Source of the DNA: DATBFG01 sp036558645
GTDB lineage: Bacteria > Acidobacteriota > Terriglobia > Terriglobales > Acidobacteriaceae
DNA length: 64,000 nt
Assembly: GCA_036558645.1 (NCBI GenBank)
Contig: DATBFG010000114.1
Location: 206,050 to 270,049 of the forward strand
Reading direction: 5' to 3'
The first letter of the stretch is position 1. The number at the start of each line of letters is the position of its first letter. Position numbers and translations under genes: made by a program. Below the pieces are notes generated by a model. The model did no database searches. It had not been told where the DNA came from and worked only from the letters and a program-made list of their open reading frames with translations. Positions 42,395 to 51,179 of the stretch are shown in pieces.

Positions 42395-44503
42395 ATGTCC
42401 GACGACGTGAACCGGCCTTCGGGCTCCATCCGTTCTCCGGGCCTCCTCGAAAGAGAAGAAGCCAGACTCTGGCGTGTAGTGCTCCTGTTCTTGGTGCTCC
42501 TGGCTACGGCATTGGCTGCGATCTCATGGGAACCGCTCCAGTCCTTGCCGTATCACCTCGGCCTGATCCCAATCGCACTGCTATTTGTGGCGATTTTTTT
42601 CGCGGCGTTTACTTACGGCCGTCGCCGCCAGGTTGCCGAACTTAAGGATCTCATTCACAACCTGCAGGAGAAAGTCACTCAGCCTACCGAGGAGCAACTC
42701 GATCAACTGGGACAACTCATCTCGAAATCACAGCGAAGCTTCAAGGAGCTCATCGATTCTTTTGATGATGTCGCTTTCGCTTTCTCTCTCGATGGCACTA
42801 TCAGAACGGTGAATCGGCAAGTTACGAGCCTGTTGCATACGCCTTATTCTTCGATTGTCGGGCGCAAGCTGAGCGACTTTGTGGATGAACCGAAGCCCAA
42901 CGTCGCGGAGTCTGGCCTCGTTCAATTTCTGGAAAAGCGTCGCTGGTCCGGCCTGGTCAAGGTTCGGCTTAAAGACAGTCCACGTGATTTGTACTTCGAT
43001 TGCGTGCTGAATGCGATCGTGAAGAATGACGAGGTAGTCGGGATCAGTACGCTTGCCCGTGACGTGACGGAAGAACGAGAGAAAGAGCGACGGTTCACCG
43101 AGCTGTTCGAAACGTTGCAGGAGGGAATTTACTTCAGCACGCCAGAGGGAAAATTTCTCGACGCCAATGCCGCCCTAGTGCAGATGCTGGGATATGCCTC
43201 CAAAGAAGAGCTACTGACGATTGGAAAACATGATCTGGATTTGGAACCAGGCCAAGCCCCGACGCTCGGCCGAGGAGCAGACGACGCGGGAGGTGTGCGC
43301 ACCCGCGAGATTCAACTTCGCCGCAAGAATGGTACTGCGGCGACTTTCCTCGACAGTTCCAGAGCTGTCTGGGACTCAGCGGGAAAAATCATTCGTTACC
43401 AGGGGACTTTGGTCGACATCACGGAGCGCCGAGCCATGGAGCAGGCACTTCGACAGCAGGAAGAATTTCAGCGGTACTTGTTGGAAAGCTTCCCCGATTT
43501 GATTTTCGTCATTGACCTGAACGAGCGATACAAATTTGCCAGCTCCCGCATACGCGACTTGCTGGGGTATAGACCGGAGGATTTGGTTGGAAAGAAAATC
43601 GAGGATGGACAGGACCCGTCACCCGAGTTTCTGGCGTTGTATCGCGACCTGAGCACCGGACGAAAGATGTTCGGCTTTTGTGAATATCGGGCACGACACC
43701 GCGATGGTGACTGGCGTACGATGCGGGCTTCGGCAAGTCCACTGTTCGACGCGCTGGCGCGGCTGGATGGCGTCATCATCTCGGTACGGGATATTACGGT
43801 GGAGAAAAAATTGGAACAGCAGGTCATTCAAAGCGAGCGGCTGGCCGCAATGGGTCAGATGATCGGGGGATTCGCGCATGAACTCAACAATCCGCTGACC
43901 ACGATCCTGGGTATCACGGAATTGCTGCAGGAAACCCAAGTCCCCGACAGTGCGCGGAAACAGCTGGGCACGCTCCAGCAACAGACGCGACGCGCCGCAG
44001 AGATCGTACAAAACCTGACTTATTTCTCGCGGCCTCCTGCGCCAGGCAAAGGACCCATTAATCTCAATGAACTGATCCAGCGAACTCTTCACCTGCACGC
44101 CTACTCGTTGCGCAAGAACAACATCACGGTAGATTTCCTACCGGAGGTGAACCTCCCTAACGTAAGCGGAGACACTCACCAGTTAATGCAGGTTTTCCTG
44201 AATCTCATTCTTAATGCGGAGCAAGCGATCCGCGAGGTTCGCGACAAAGGTACGTTGCGCATTCGGATCACTAATGTGGCCAAGTCAGTCCAAGTCACCT
44301 TTCAGGATGATGGGCCTGGAATCTCACCTGAGATCCTGTCGAATATCTTCGACCCATTCTTTACGACGAAACGGCCCGGACGAGGAACAGGGCTGGGTTT
44401 GAGCATTTGCAGGGCGATTCTGCGGGAGCACAACGGCGGCATCGAAGCCAGCTCGGGTCCCGGAGGAGGTGCAGTCCTCACAGTGAGTCTGCCCTCCACC
44501 TAG
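42395..44503 (+). CDS. PAS-domain membrane sensor histidine kinase (orphan)
   Basis: About 702 residues from the ATG at 42395 (a GTG at 42368 is also possible; neither has a good ribosome-binding site). Two membrane helices lie at ~25-65. They are followed by three PAS domains (ELIDSFDDVAFAFSLDGTIR; ELFETLQEGIYFSTPEGKFL; YLLESFPDLIFVIDLNERYK). The dimerisation box is GGFAHELNNPLTTILGITEL with phospho-acceptor His495. ATP-binding boxes are LNLILNAEQAI, FQDDGPGISPEI, FDPFFTTKRPGRGTGLGL. It would autophosphorylate in response to a redox, light or small-molecule signal sensed by the PAS domains. No response regulator gene is adjacent. It converges with the thiolase gene. Confidence 0.92.
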   Translation: MSDDVNRPSGSIRSPGLLEREEARLWRVVLLFLVLLATALAAISWEPLQSLPYHLGLIPIALLFVAIFFAAFTYGRRRQVAELKDLIHNLQEKVTQPTEEQLDQLGQLISKSQRSFKELIDSFDDVAFAFSLDGTIRTVNRQVTSLLHTPYSSIVGRKLSDFVDEPKPNVAESGLVQFLEKRRWSGLVKVRLKDSPRDLYFDCVLNAIVKNDEVVGISTLARDVTEEREKERRFTELFETLQEGIYFSTPEGKFLDANAALVQMLGYASKEELLTIGKHDLDLEPGQAPTLGRGADDAGGVRTREIQLRRKNGTAATFLDSSRAVWDSAGKIIRYQGTLVDITERRAMEQALRQQEEFQRYLLESFPDLIFVIDLNERYKFASSRIRDLLGYRPEDLVGKKIEDGQDPSPEFLALYRDLSTGRKMFGFCEYRARHRDGDWRTMRASASPLFDALARLDGVIISVRDITVEKKLEQQVIQSERLAAMGQMIGGFAHELNNPLTTILGITELLQETQVPDSARKQLGTLQQQTRRAAEIVQNLTYFSRPPAPGKGPINLNELIQRTLHLHAYSLRKNNITVDFLPEVNLPNVSGDTHQLMQVFLNLILNAEQAIREVRDKGTLRIRITNVAKSVQVTFQDDGPGISPEILSNIFDPFFTTKRPGRGTGLGLSICRAILREHNGGIEASSGPGGGAVLTVSLPST

Positions 44504-44526
44504 GCATTTTGGTCGAACTGGGTCTC

Positions 44527-45720
44527 TTACCTCTCCACAGCCATTGCTACTGCGTTACCTCCACCGAGGCAGAGCGCTGCAATGCCGCGATGAACGTCGC
44601 GGCGAATCATTTCGTAGATGAGGGTTACCAGCACCCGCGCTCCGCTTGCACCGATGGGATGTCCGATCGCGACAGCACCACCATTGACGTTTACTTTTTC
44701 GGGATCGAGGCCGAGTTCTCGCATCACTCCAAGCGCCTGAACTGAGAAAGCCTCATTTAGCTCGTAAAGATCAACGTCCTGGTTCTTCCAGCCTGTTTTT
44801 TTCCAAATCTGTCGCACTGCGCCAACTGGCGCCGTCATGACCCACTTCGGCTCCACGCCACTCGTAGCCTGAGCCACTACCCGGACCATGGGCTTGGCGC
44901 CAAAATCCTTTGCTAGCGAGGCGCTGGTTACAACCACCGCGGCCGCGCCATCATTCACTCCCGGTGCATTGCCGGCCGTCACGGTGCCATCCTTCTTGAA
45001 GGCTGGCTTCAGGGAGCGTAATACCTCGATCGTCGTATCCTCGCGGGGCGACTCGTCCTTGTCGAAAATGATGGGGGCGGCTCCCTTCTTCTTTGACGGC
45101 AGTTCCACCGGGACGATCTGGGAACTCATGCGGCATTCCTTGATGGCGGCTACAGCCCTGCGATGAGAGTTGAGAGCGAACTGGTCCTGCTCTTCGCGAG
45201 TGATTCCATATTTCTCGGCAACGTTCTCGCCGGTCATCCCCATGTGGTAGTCGTTGTAGATGTCCCACAGGCCATCGTGAACCATGGAGTCGACGATTTG
45301 CGAATTGCCCAGACGGTATCCTTTGCGCGCCTGAGGAAGGAGGTATGGCGCATTCGTCATGGATTCCATTCCACCGGCGACGACGACGGAACTGTTCCCC
45401 GTTTGAATCGCTTGTGTTGCGAGAGCAACTGCTTTCAATCCGGAGCCGCAAACCTTGTTTATAGTCATGGCACCTACCTCAGGCGCCAAACCGCCGAAAA
45501 TCGCCGCTTGACGTGCAGGGTTCTGGCCTAATCCTGCCGAGACTACGTTGCCCATGATGCATTCATCTACCTGCTTGGGTTCTATCCCTGCGCGCTTCAC
45601 TGCTTCGCGCACGACGACTGCGCCGAGCTGCGTAGCGGACATATCCGACAAGCTTCCCTGAAATTTTCCAACCGGGGTGCGACATCCTGAGATGATGACG
45701 ACATCTTCCAAAGCAGCCAT
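44527..45720 (-). CDS. Acetyl-CoA C-acetyltransferase (thiolase)
   Basis: 397 residues. The acylated nucleophile is C91 in INKVCGSGLKAVALATQAI. The C-terminal catalytic residues lie in GGAVAIGHPIGASGARVL (His) and ALCLGGGNAVAMAVER (Cys). It condenses two acetyl-CoA or cleaves acetoacetyl-CoA. The length and the SAGLGQNPARQA motif fit the biosynthetic AtoB/PhaA type. The ATG at 45720 precedes the conserved VVIISGCRTPVGKFQG. No phaB or fad genes are adjacent, so its pathway is open. Confidence 0.95.
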   Translation of the reverse strand: MAALEDVVIISGCRTPVGKFQGSLSDMSATQLGAVVVREAVKRAGIEPKQVDECIMGNVVSAGLGQNPARQAAIFGGLAPEVGAMTINKVCGSGLKAVALATQAIQTGNSSVVVAGGMESMTNAPYLLPQARKGYRLGNSQIVDSMVHDGLWDIYNDYHMGMTGENVAEKYGITREEQDQFALNSHRRAVAAIKECRMSSQIVPVELPSKKKGAAPIIFDKDESPREDTTIEVLRSLKPAFKKDGTVTAGNAPGVNDGAAAVVVTSASLAKDFGAKPMVRVVAQATSGVEPKWVMTAPVGAVRQIWKKTGWKNQDVDLYELNEAFSVQALGVMRELGLDPEKVNVNGGAVAIGHPIGASGARVLVTLIYEMIRRDVHRGIAALCLGGGNAVAMAVER

Positions 45721-45998
45721 TCACGTGCTCCAAGTAATAAATTTTCCGATTTCTATTATAGATGTCGGAAGCGAAGCTAAGGGATCATAAAGGGCCGTCA
45801 GCCGAGTCTGACTGTTTTCCCACATCTAGTTCAAAGAAGGACGAGGCGAGTTTCATGCTTGAGAAATGCGCCGATCAACGTGCGAATCTTTGCATGAATG
45901 AGTGCCTCGAGAGTATGTTCGCTCAAAAATTTGTTGCGTCGATGATGAAAAGTGACTTTCGTACATCGTTCGCGACCACGATCATCATCATTTTTCTC
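45721..45998. other. AT-rich intergenic segment before the small transcription unit
   Basis: Lower GC than its surroundings. An open frame from 45762 to 46067 covers it, but it has no ribosome-binding site and runs through the promoter at 45999-46027, so I do not call it. Nothing else is recognisable. Confidence 0.4.
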
Positions 45999-46027
45999 TT
46001 GACATCACTTTTTATTGACTCTATACA
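45999..46027 (+). promoter_or_regulatory. Near-consensus sigma-70 promoter of the tiny Lys-rich gene
   Basis: TTGACA at 45999-46004, exactly 17 bases, then TATACA at 46022-46027. Predicted start of transcription is near 46034. Confidence 0.75.
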
Positions 46028-46090
46028 TTCAACTAGTTGCAACAAATCACCGTTGCATCATCCATGAAAATGGAAGGGAGAATAGAAACC

Positions 46091-46138
46091 ATGGCAACGA
46101 AGAAGAAAGCAAAAAAGGGCGGCAAGAAGAAACACTAA
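46091..46138 (+). CDS. 15-residue lysine-rich microprotein
   Basis: The ORF reads MATKKKAKKGGKKKH and stops at TAA: nine of 15 residues are Lys. GGGAG lies 10 bases upstream of the ATG. The frame could also begin at the in-frame ATG codons at 46064 or 46070, but those have no ribosome-binding site. The ORF is enclosed by a near-consensus promoter (45999-46027) and a strong intrinsic terminator (46163-46198), making a transcript of about 165 nt. Such a peptide could bind nucleic acid or ribosomes; that is inference from charge alone. Alternatively the unit is a small RNA and the ORF is incidental. I do not know a named family. Confidence 0.5.
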   Translation: MATKKKAKKGGKKKH

Positions 46139-46162
46139 ACGCCCGGAAGCAAAAAGCAAAAC

Positions 46163-46198
46163 GGGGGACGCAGGCAATGCGTCCCCCAAAGTTTTTTT
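46163..46198 (+). terminator. Strong Rho-independent terminator
   Basis: A perfect 10-bp stem (GGGGGACGCA paired with TGCGTCCCCC) with a five-base loop, followed by AAAG and a run of seven T. It ends the tiny gene unit. Confidence 0.88.
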
Positions 46199-46239
46199 GG
46201 CACTTATTCCTCTCGCGATCCTTCGTCCAAGCAAGCCTG

Positions 46240-49209
46240 CTATCCCCGGCCAGGAAAGGCTCTCTTTGATTTCTGCACTGAGTAGAACTTCTTCTCCTTG
46301 GCGGGACACAATGTCAAGTAAGGGCAGAACGAGCAGTAGAAGCCCGGTTTAGCCTCGAAGTTGCCTTCTGCAATCTTCTTGGCTACGTCGAGAACTTGGC
46401 ATCGGGCGGCTTCCAACATGGCGGAATCACGAACCGTATTCACGGGAGCGTTCAACTCAAGATTGTAGAAGGCAAGACTGGCGACCTCGTAGTTCCACTT
46501 CTCCCGTGCCGCCAGCGCATAGATAGATAGCTGAAGACTCTCGTCGGCGTCCTTCTGCGTCTTCGACCGGCCAGTTTTATAGTCGATAACAACAACTCGA
46601 CCATCGGGCGCGCGGTCGATGCGATCAATGCGGCCCGCCACCGTGGTACCGCCGATCTGGATTTCAAACTTCTGCTCGGTATGAAGAACGTCTGGAGCAG
46701 GAACGACTTCGCATCTCGCGAGGAATCCCGCCAGTTGGTCGATCCCTTGCCGTTCGTAGAGCTCGTGTTGGTAGCGTTCCTGGATGCTTGCATCAGCGAG
46801 TCCATCGCGGAACATATCCTGTAATTCCGCCAATGTTCTAGGGCGTCCGAGTTGGATGGAGTCGTAACAAGTCTTCAGGACAGCGTGCATGACCGAACCA
46901 TAATGCAACGCAGCAGGAACTTCGCGTGGGAGAGCCCACTCCCGTTCCATCTTGAACTGCAAGGGACAGCGTGCATAGGTTTCTACGGCTGTGGCGCTCA
47001 AGCGAGTGTGAAGAACCGTCACTGGCGGAAGTGAGAGCCATTCGCTGGGCCGCGAGAGAGCGTCGGTCGCGGCGGCGAAAATCTGAGCCTGCAAACCATG
47101 TGCTCGGCGATCACGGATGTAAGGTGCCACGGATTTGTTCGTCAGCAAGTATCGAATTAGGCCGGGAGGGGTGGGGTCTTTCTTTCCTTTTCCTTTTCGG
47201 GCGTATAGAGTTAGGCTGTCGCGAGCGCGGGTCATGGCAACGTAAAACAGGCGCATCTCCTCCTCGTCATAGAGCGTCTTTTCGTCACCTTCGATGAAGG
47301 AGTCCGGATCGCGTAACTCTCGCGGAAACTCGACCAGCCTCTCTCGGAAGCTACATGGGAACGACGCTGGATTCACCCGCAGGATGAAGACATGTTTGAA
47401 CTCGAGACCTTTCGCCCCATGGGCGCTGACCAAGTGCACCGCGTTCTCTTCGCGCGCCGGCATCGAAACAACACCGGTGGCCTCCCGAAAGAATTCGAGA
47501 TATTCGACGAGTTCGGACAATGAGCCAGTTCCTGTGATTGGCTTGCCTTCCCACGTAGCCACGAAATCGAGAAAGGTAAGGACTGGCGGAGAGTCACGAT
47601 TCAATTGAAAAGTTCGTAAAATGACTTCGAGAGCCTGCCGGCTCTTCACCGGTGATTTCGCAAGCTCGTCAACAGTCTGCTGGATGGTAGCCAGAACCGC
47701 TGGACCGCCATCTATTCCCTGCAAGACTGCTTCAACTCCACCGCTCTTTGATTCCCTTCCGGCAGCCTTCAATCCGGCGCGAAGCTCTTCCGGATCGATC
47801 TGGAATTGCGGAAGTGCGGCAACGCGAAACAGGCTGGCGCCATTCCCTGTCGAAACCACTGCGCTGATGCAGGCAACTACGTCGCGGACATCCGCGGTGT
47901 CCATGACGTCCATATTCTCGATTGCAAAGGGAATGCCTTCTTCCTGCAAGTCCTCGGCGATGACATCTCGATGCGAATGCTGCCTATACAAAACTGCGAA
48001 GTCACCCCAGTTACACCGGAGTTGCTTTTGGCGTTCTTTGATTGTGTGGATGACGTCGCCGCTCTCGACTTCTTTGTCACTCTTATCGACCAGTGTCACG
48101 ATATCTACGGGAATACTCTTCAACGGAACGCCACTACTAAGGGCCTCCTCTTCGCGAGCGGAAACAAGGCGCGAACGCTTGTACTGAAGCGATCCAGACG
48201 AGGGGAAACCCGACGGGTTTTGCGAGATGATAGCGAAGGCCGTTTCGAGAATGGGCGTCGTAGAACGTCGGTTCTTGTTCAGGACTACCATCTTCGCACC
48301 GGGGAAAACATTCTGGAACAAACCGAATGCTGCACTGGAAGCTCCCCTAAAGCGATAGATCGCCTGATCAGGGTCGCCGACCGCGAATACATTCCTTGCT
48401 TCGCCTCCCAGCAACTGCAGGATTTTCACTTGGGCGAAGTTCGCATCTTGAAATTCATCGACCAGCAGGTAGCGAGTGCGTTCACGCTCCTTGGAAAGAA
48501 GCACTGGATCCGATTCAAGGAGCGCATACGCGTGCGTGATCATATGCCCAAAGGTTCCCAGGTTATCTTCCTTCAGCATTCGCTCCACGGTGGCGTAGAC
48601 CGCGGAAATCTCACGACAGCGCCCCATCACCTCTTCATCGCTCAACTCGTCCTTCGAGTGGCTAACTCGCGGGATCGGAAGCTCGCGGCTTTCTAAGCGG
48701 CTCACGTAGTCCGCATACTTCTCCGGCGAGACGAGTTCATCCTGGCAACGCTGCATAAAATTGAGCAGGTCGGTCAAGAACTGCGCGACGTTTGCTGCTC
48801 GAACGTAATAATGCAGGTTTAACTCAGGCAGACGCCTGCGAAGGAAAATCCATAAATCCTTTTCATCAAGCACGCGGAACTGACGTCCTGCCCGATGCAG
48901 TAATTCATTGCAATATGCGTGAAACGTCTTTAGTTGCAAGCCCGCAGTGTTCATGCCTCGCAGTTCGGACCTCACGCGCTCGCCCATTTCCCGGGCGGCA
49001 TTGTCGGTGTACGTAGTTGCTACAAGATTGTTCGGAGCAATACCCACCTCGCGGATAAGGTGGGCGATACGGCGAGTCAGGACGGTCGTCTTGCCAGTTC
49101 CAGCGCCGGCGACCACGAGCATGGGTCCTTCCACATGCTCGATCGCTTGCCGCTGAAGCTCATCGGACTCAAAGGCTGCTACAGGCGAAGTGCTCTTTGG
49201 TGTGGCCAC
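46240..49209 (-). CDS. UvrD/PcrA-type helicase fused to a Fe-S PD-(D/E)XK nuclease
   Basis: 989 residues, longer than UvrD or PcrA (~720). Helicase motifs: VVAGAGTGKTTVLTRRIA (Walker A), LLVDEFQDANFAQVKIL (DEFQD), VGDPDQAIYRFRGA, VHLVSAHGAKGLEFKHVF and FYVAMTRARDSLTL. The C-terminal ~240 residues are a Cas4/AddB-like nuclease: GRIDRID (Asp862) and VVIDYKTG (Asp876, Lys878). Four cysteines (C748, then C959, C962 and C968) are in the spacing of an iron-sulfur cluster. The protein probably unwinds and resects DNA ends as a single polypeptide, in the manner of AddAB halves joined. The start is GTG at 49209 with no clear ribosome-binding site. It is the last gene of the minus-strand run that begins with hrcA. 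Confidence 0.92.
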   Translation of the reverse strand: MATPKSTSPVAAFESDELQRQAIEHVEGPMLVVAGAGTGKTTVLTRRIAHLIREVGIAPNNLVATTYTDNAAREMGERVRSELRGMNTAGLQLKTFHAYCNELLHRAGRQFRVLDEKDLWIFLRRRLPELNLHYYVRAANVAQFLTDLLNFMQRCQDELVSPEKYADYVSRLESRELPIPRVSHSKDELSDEEVMGRCREISAVYATVERMLKEDNLGTFGHMITHAYALLESDPVLLSKERERTRYLLVDEFQDANFAQVKILQLLGGEARNVFAVGDPDQAIYRFRGASSAAFGLFQNVFPGAKMVVLNKNRRSTTPILETAFAIISQNPSGFPSSGSLQYKRSRLVSAREEEALSSGVPLKSIPVDIVTLVDKSDKEVESGDVIHTIKERQKQLRCNWGDFAVLYRQHSHRDVIAEDLQEEGIPFAIENMDVMDTADVRDVVACISAVVSTGNGASLFRVAALPQFQIDPEELRAGLKAAGRESKSGGVEAVLQGIDGGPAVLATIQQTVDELAKSPVKSRQALEVILRTFQLNRDSPPVLTFLDFVATWEGKPITGTGSLSELVEYLEFFREATGVVSMPAREENAVHLVSAHGAKGLEFKHVFILRVNPASFPCSFRERLVEFPRELRDPDSFIEGDEKTLYDEEEMRLFYVAMTRARDSLTLYARKGKGKKDPTPPGLIRYLLTNKSVAPYIRDRRAHGLQAQIFAAATDALSRPSEWLSLPPVTVLHTRLSATAVETYARCPLQFKMEREWALPREVPAALHYGSVMHAVLKTCYDSIQLGRPRTLAELQDMFRDGLADASIQERYQHELYERQGIDQLAGFLARCEVVPAPDVLHTEQKFEIQIGGTTVAGRIDRIDRAPDGRVVVIDYKTGRSKTQKDADESLQLSIYALAAREKWNYEVASLAFYNLELNAPVNTVRDSAMLEAARCQVLDVAKKIAEGNFEAKPGFYCSFCPYLTLCPAKEKKFYSVQKSKRAFPGRG

Positions 49210-49278
49210 TTTGAGTGGAGGATACCAGACAAGGCGAGAGGGTTCCGGTGCTTTTTTGCACAGCGGAGAGTGAGCAAA

Positions 49279-49989
49279 TCAAATCAAGCAGAGTACGATG
49301 GCTACGGCCGCGATTACGGCAGTCTCCGCGCGAAGGATGGTGTCACCCAAAGAAGCGGAGGTCCAGTCATGTTTGTGAAACACAGCAAGCTCGTCTTCTG
49401 ACCACCCTCCCTCGGGGCCGAAGGCCAGGGCAATCGCAGAGGAAGCCGCCCCGTCTGGGACGACCGCTCGCAATGTGTTTTCTTGTTCCAGTTCCGAGAG
49501 AACGATCTTAATGGAAGCAGATGAAAGGATGGCGCTTTCCAAAGGAATGGAATCTGCAATCTCCGGGACGACACTCCGTCGCGCCTGCTCGGATGCCTGC
49601 GCGGCAATGCGCCGCCAGCGCTCGACGCGCTTCACGGCAGCTGCGGCAAGGTGGTGCTCTGTCCGTCGGGCAACCACGGGAACGATGCGCGCAACGCCGA
49701 GTTCAGTGATTTTCTCGATCGCCCATTCCATCCGATCAAATTTGAAGATTGAAATGAAAACCGTGAGGTCTGCGGCAAGATGGGCGGGAAGGTGTTCTCC
49801 AAGTTCAAAGTCCACACGATGATCAGCTACGGCGGAAACACGAGCATGGCGTACGAAGCCCTCGGCCACGACATCGAATTCTTGCCCGACGCGCACACGC
49901 AGGACACGCGAAAGGTGCGCTGCATGCTCCCCAACCAGGGCCGCGCGATTGCCATCGACTTCATCGGCGATCCATCGGCGGCGGGTCAT
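49279..49989 (-). CDS. rsmE: 16S rRNA m3U1498 methyltransferase RsmE
   Basis: 236 residues, SPOUT family. N-terminal PUA-like part: RRRWIADEVDGNRAALVGEH then AAHLSRVLRVRVGQEFDV. SPOUT motifs: FDRMEWAIEKITELGVARIV, RWRRIAAQASEQARRSVVPE, AFGPEGGWSEDELAVF and LGDTILRAETAVIAA, the knot region. It N3-methylates U1498 of 16S rRNA. It follows dnaJ after 27 bases, a common neighbour in bacteria (dnaJ/prmA/rsmE region). The ATG at 49989 opens the conserved start. Confidence 0.95.
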   Translation of the reverse strand: MTRRRWIADEVDGNRAALVGEHAAHLSRVLRVRVGQEFDVVAEGFVRHARVSAVADHRVDFELGEHLPAHLAADLTVFISIFKFDRMEWAIEKITELGVARIVPVVARRTEHHLAAAAVKRVERWRRIAAQASEQARRSVVPEIADSIPLESAILSSASIKIVLSELEQENTLRAVVPDGAASSAIALAFGPEGGWSEDELAVFHKHDWTSASLGDTILRAETAVIAAVAIVLCLI

Positions 49990-50016
49990 GGCTCTGTGAG
50001 CTAGAGTGAAAATGTT

Positions 50017-51144
50017 CTAACCGAAGATGTCCTTTACCTTCCCGAGTAGAGTACGCCGCTGGGGCTTGTTCTCGATGCGGAGAGTTCCATCGAGTTCCTG
50101 TAGCAACTCCTTCTGGCGCTTGCTCAGCTTGGTGGGAGTCTGCACACGGATCTCGACGTACAAATCACCCTTGCCGTGGCCGTTCAGCACTGGCACACCT
50201 TTGGCTCGAACCCGCAAGGTGGCTCCGGACTGGGTGCCCTCGGGTACTTTCAATGTGTGCTCGCCCTCGAGCGTGGGCACCTTGATTTCCGTACCGAGCG
50301 CAGCCTGGGTGAGAGAAATAGGAATTTCGCAATGGAGGTCCACACCTTCACGTTCGAAGAAAGGATGATCTTTGACGTGAAGGACGACATACAGGTCACC
50401 TGCCGGACCTCCGAAGCTGCCGGCTTCTCCCATACCCGAAAAGCGGATACGGGTACCGTCTTCAACTCCGGCGGGAATTTTGGCGTCAATCGTACGCTGC
50501 TTTAGAACGCGCCCTTGGCCTCCGCATTTCTGACAAGGATCGGTGATCACGCTTCCGGCACCTTGGCACGTAGGACAAGTCCGGGCAATGCTGAAGAATC
50601 CTTGTTGATAACGTACTTGGCCGCGTCCGCCGCAGGCCTTGCAACTAACCGGAGCCTTGCCAGGAGCAGTTCCCGCGCCGCGGCACTCTTCACAAATCTC
50701 GTGACGCCGTACGGTGACTTGGGTCTCAGTTCCGAAGACAGCCTGCTCGAAGTCGAGGTTTAGATCCTCGCGAAGGTCCGGCCCGCGTTGTGTGCGGCTA
50801 CGTTTTCGTGATCCGCCCCCGAACATCTCTCCGATTCCGAAGAAATCTCCGAAGATGTCACCGAAATCCTGGAAGATCGACGGATCAAAACCGCCCGGTG
50901 CGGGTCCGCTTGCGACTCCCGCGTGGCCATAGCGATCATAGAGCGCACGCTTCTCTCCATCGGCGAGAATCGCATACGCCTCGCTGCACTCCTTGAACTT
51001 CTCCTCCGCATCCGGATTGTTGGGATTCCGATCTGGATGGTACTGGAGAGCGAGCTTTCGATAGGCGCTCTTGATTTCCTGCTCGGTGGCTACACGTGCC
51101 ACGCCCAAGACTTCGTAGTAATCGCGTTTTCCGTTGCTAGTCAG
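50017..51144 (-). CDS. dnaJ: Chaperone DnaJ (type I), with probable CTG start
   Basis: About 375 residues if translation starts at the CTG at 51144. The J domain then reads LTSNGKRDYYEVLGVARVAT, with HPD in LQYHPDRNPNN. A Gly/Phe linker (DIFGDFFGIGEMFGGG) and four zinc motifs follow (CEECRGAG, CKACGGRG, CPTCQGAG, CQKCGGQG). There is no ATG, GTG or TTG between the previous gene and GKRDYYEVLG; the first such codon (TTG at 51108) would cut helix I. CTG at 51144 has GGGGAAAG about 10 bases upstream. DnaJ delivers substrates to DnaK and stimulates its ATPase. dnaK itself is not here. The frame is open into grpE, so another non-standard start or a sequence error remains possible. Confidence 0.9.
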   Translation of the reverse strand: MTSNGKRDYYEVLGVARVATEQEIKSAYRKLALQYHPDRNPNNPDAEEKFKECSEAYAILADGEKRALYDRYGHAGVASGPAPGGFDPSIFQDFGDIFGDFFGIGEMFGGGSRKRSRTQRGPDLREDLNLDFEQAVFGTETQVTVRRHEICEECRGAGTAPGKAPVSCKACGGRGQVRYQQGFFSIARTCPTCQGAGSVITDPCQKCGGQGRVLKQRTIDAKIPAGVEDGTRIRFSGMGEAGSFGGPAGDLYVVLHVKDHPFFEREGVDLHCEIPISLTQAALGTEIKVPTLEGEHTLKVPEGTQSGATLRVRAKGVPVLNGHGKGDLYVEIRVQTPTKLSKRQKELLQELDGTLRIENKPQRRTLLGKVKDIFG

Positions 51145-51179
51145 AATAAGTCTTTCCCCACTTTCAGGCGTTCCGAAGG

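Noticed and set aside
45762..46067. 101-codon open frame with a hydrophobic C-terminus on the plus strand
   Set aside because: No ribosome-binding site, odd composition, and it runs through the clear promoter at 45999-46027. It lies in an AT-rich intergenic segment.
47806..48696. 296-codon plus-strand frame opposite the helicase
   Set aside because: It overlaps essential UvrD motifs on the other strand and shows no domain.
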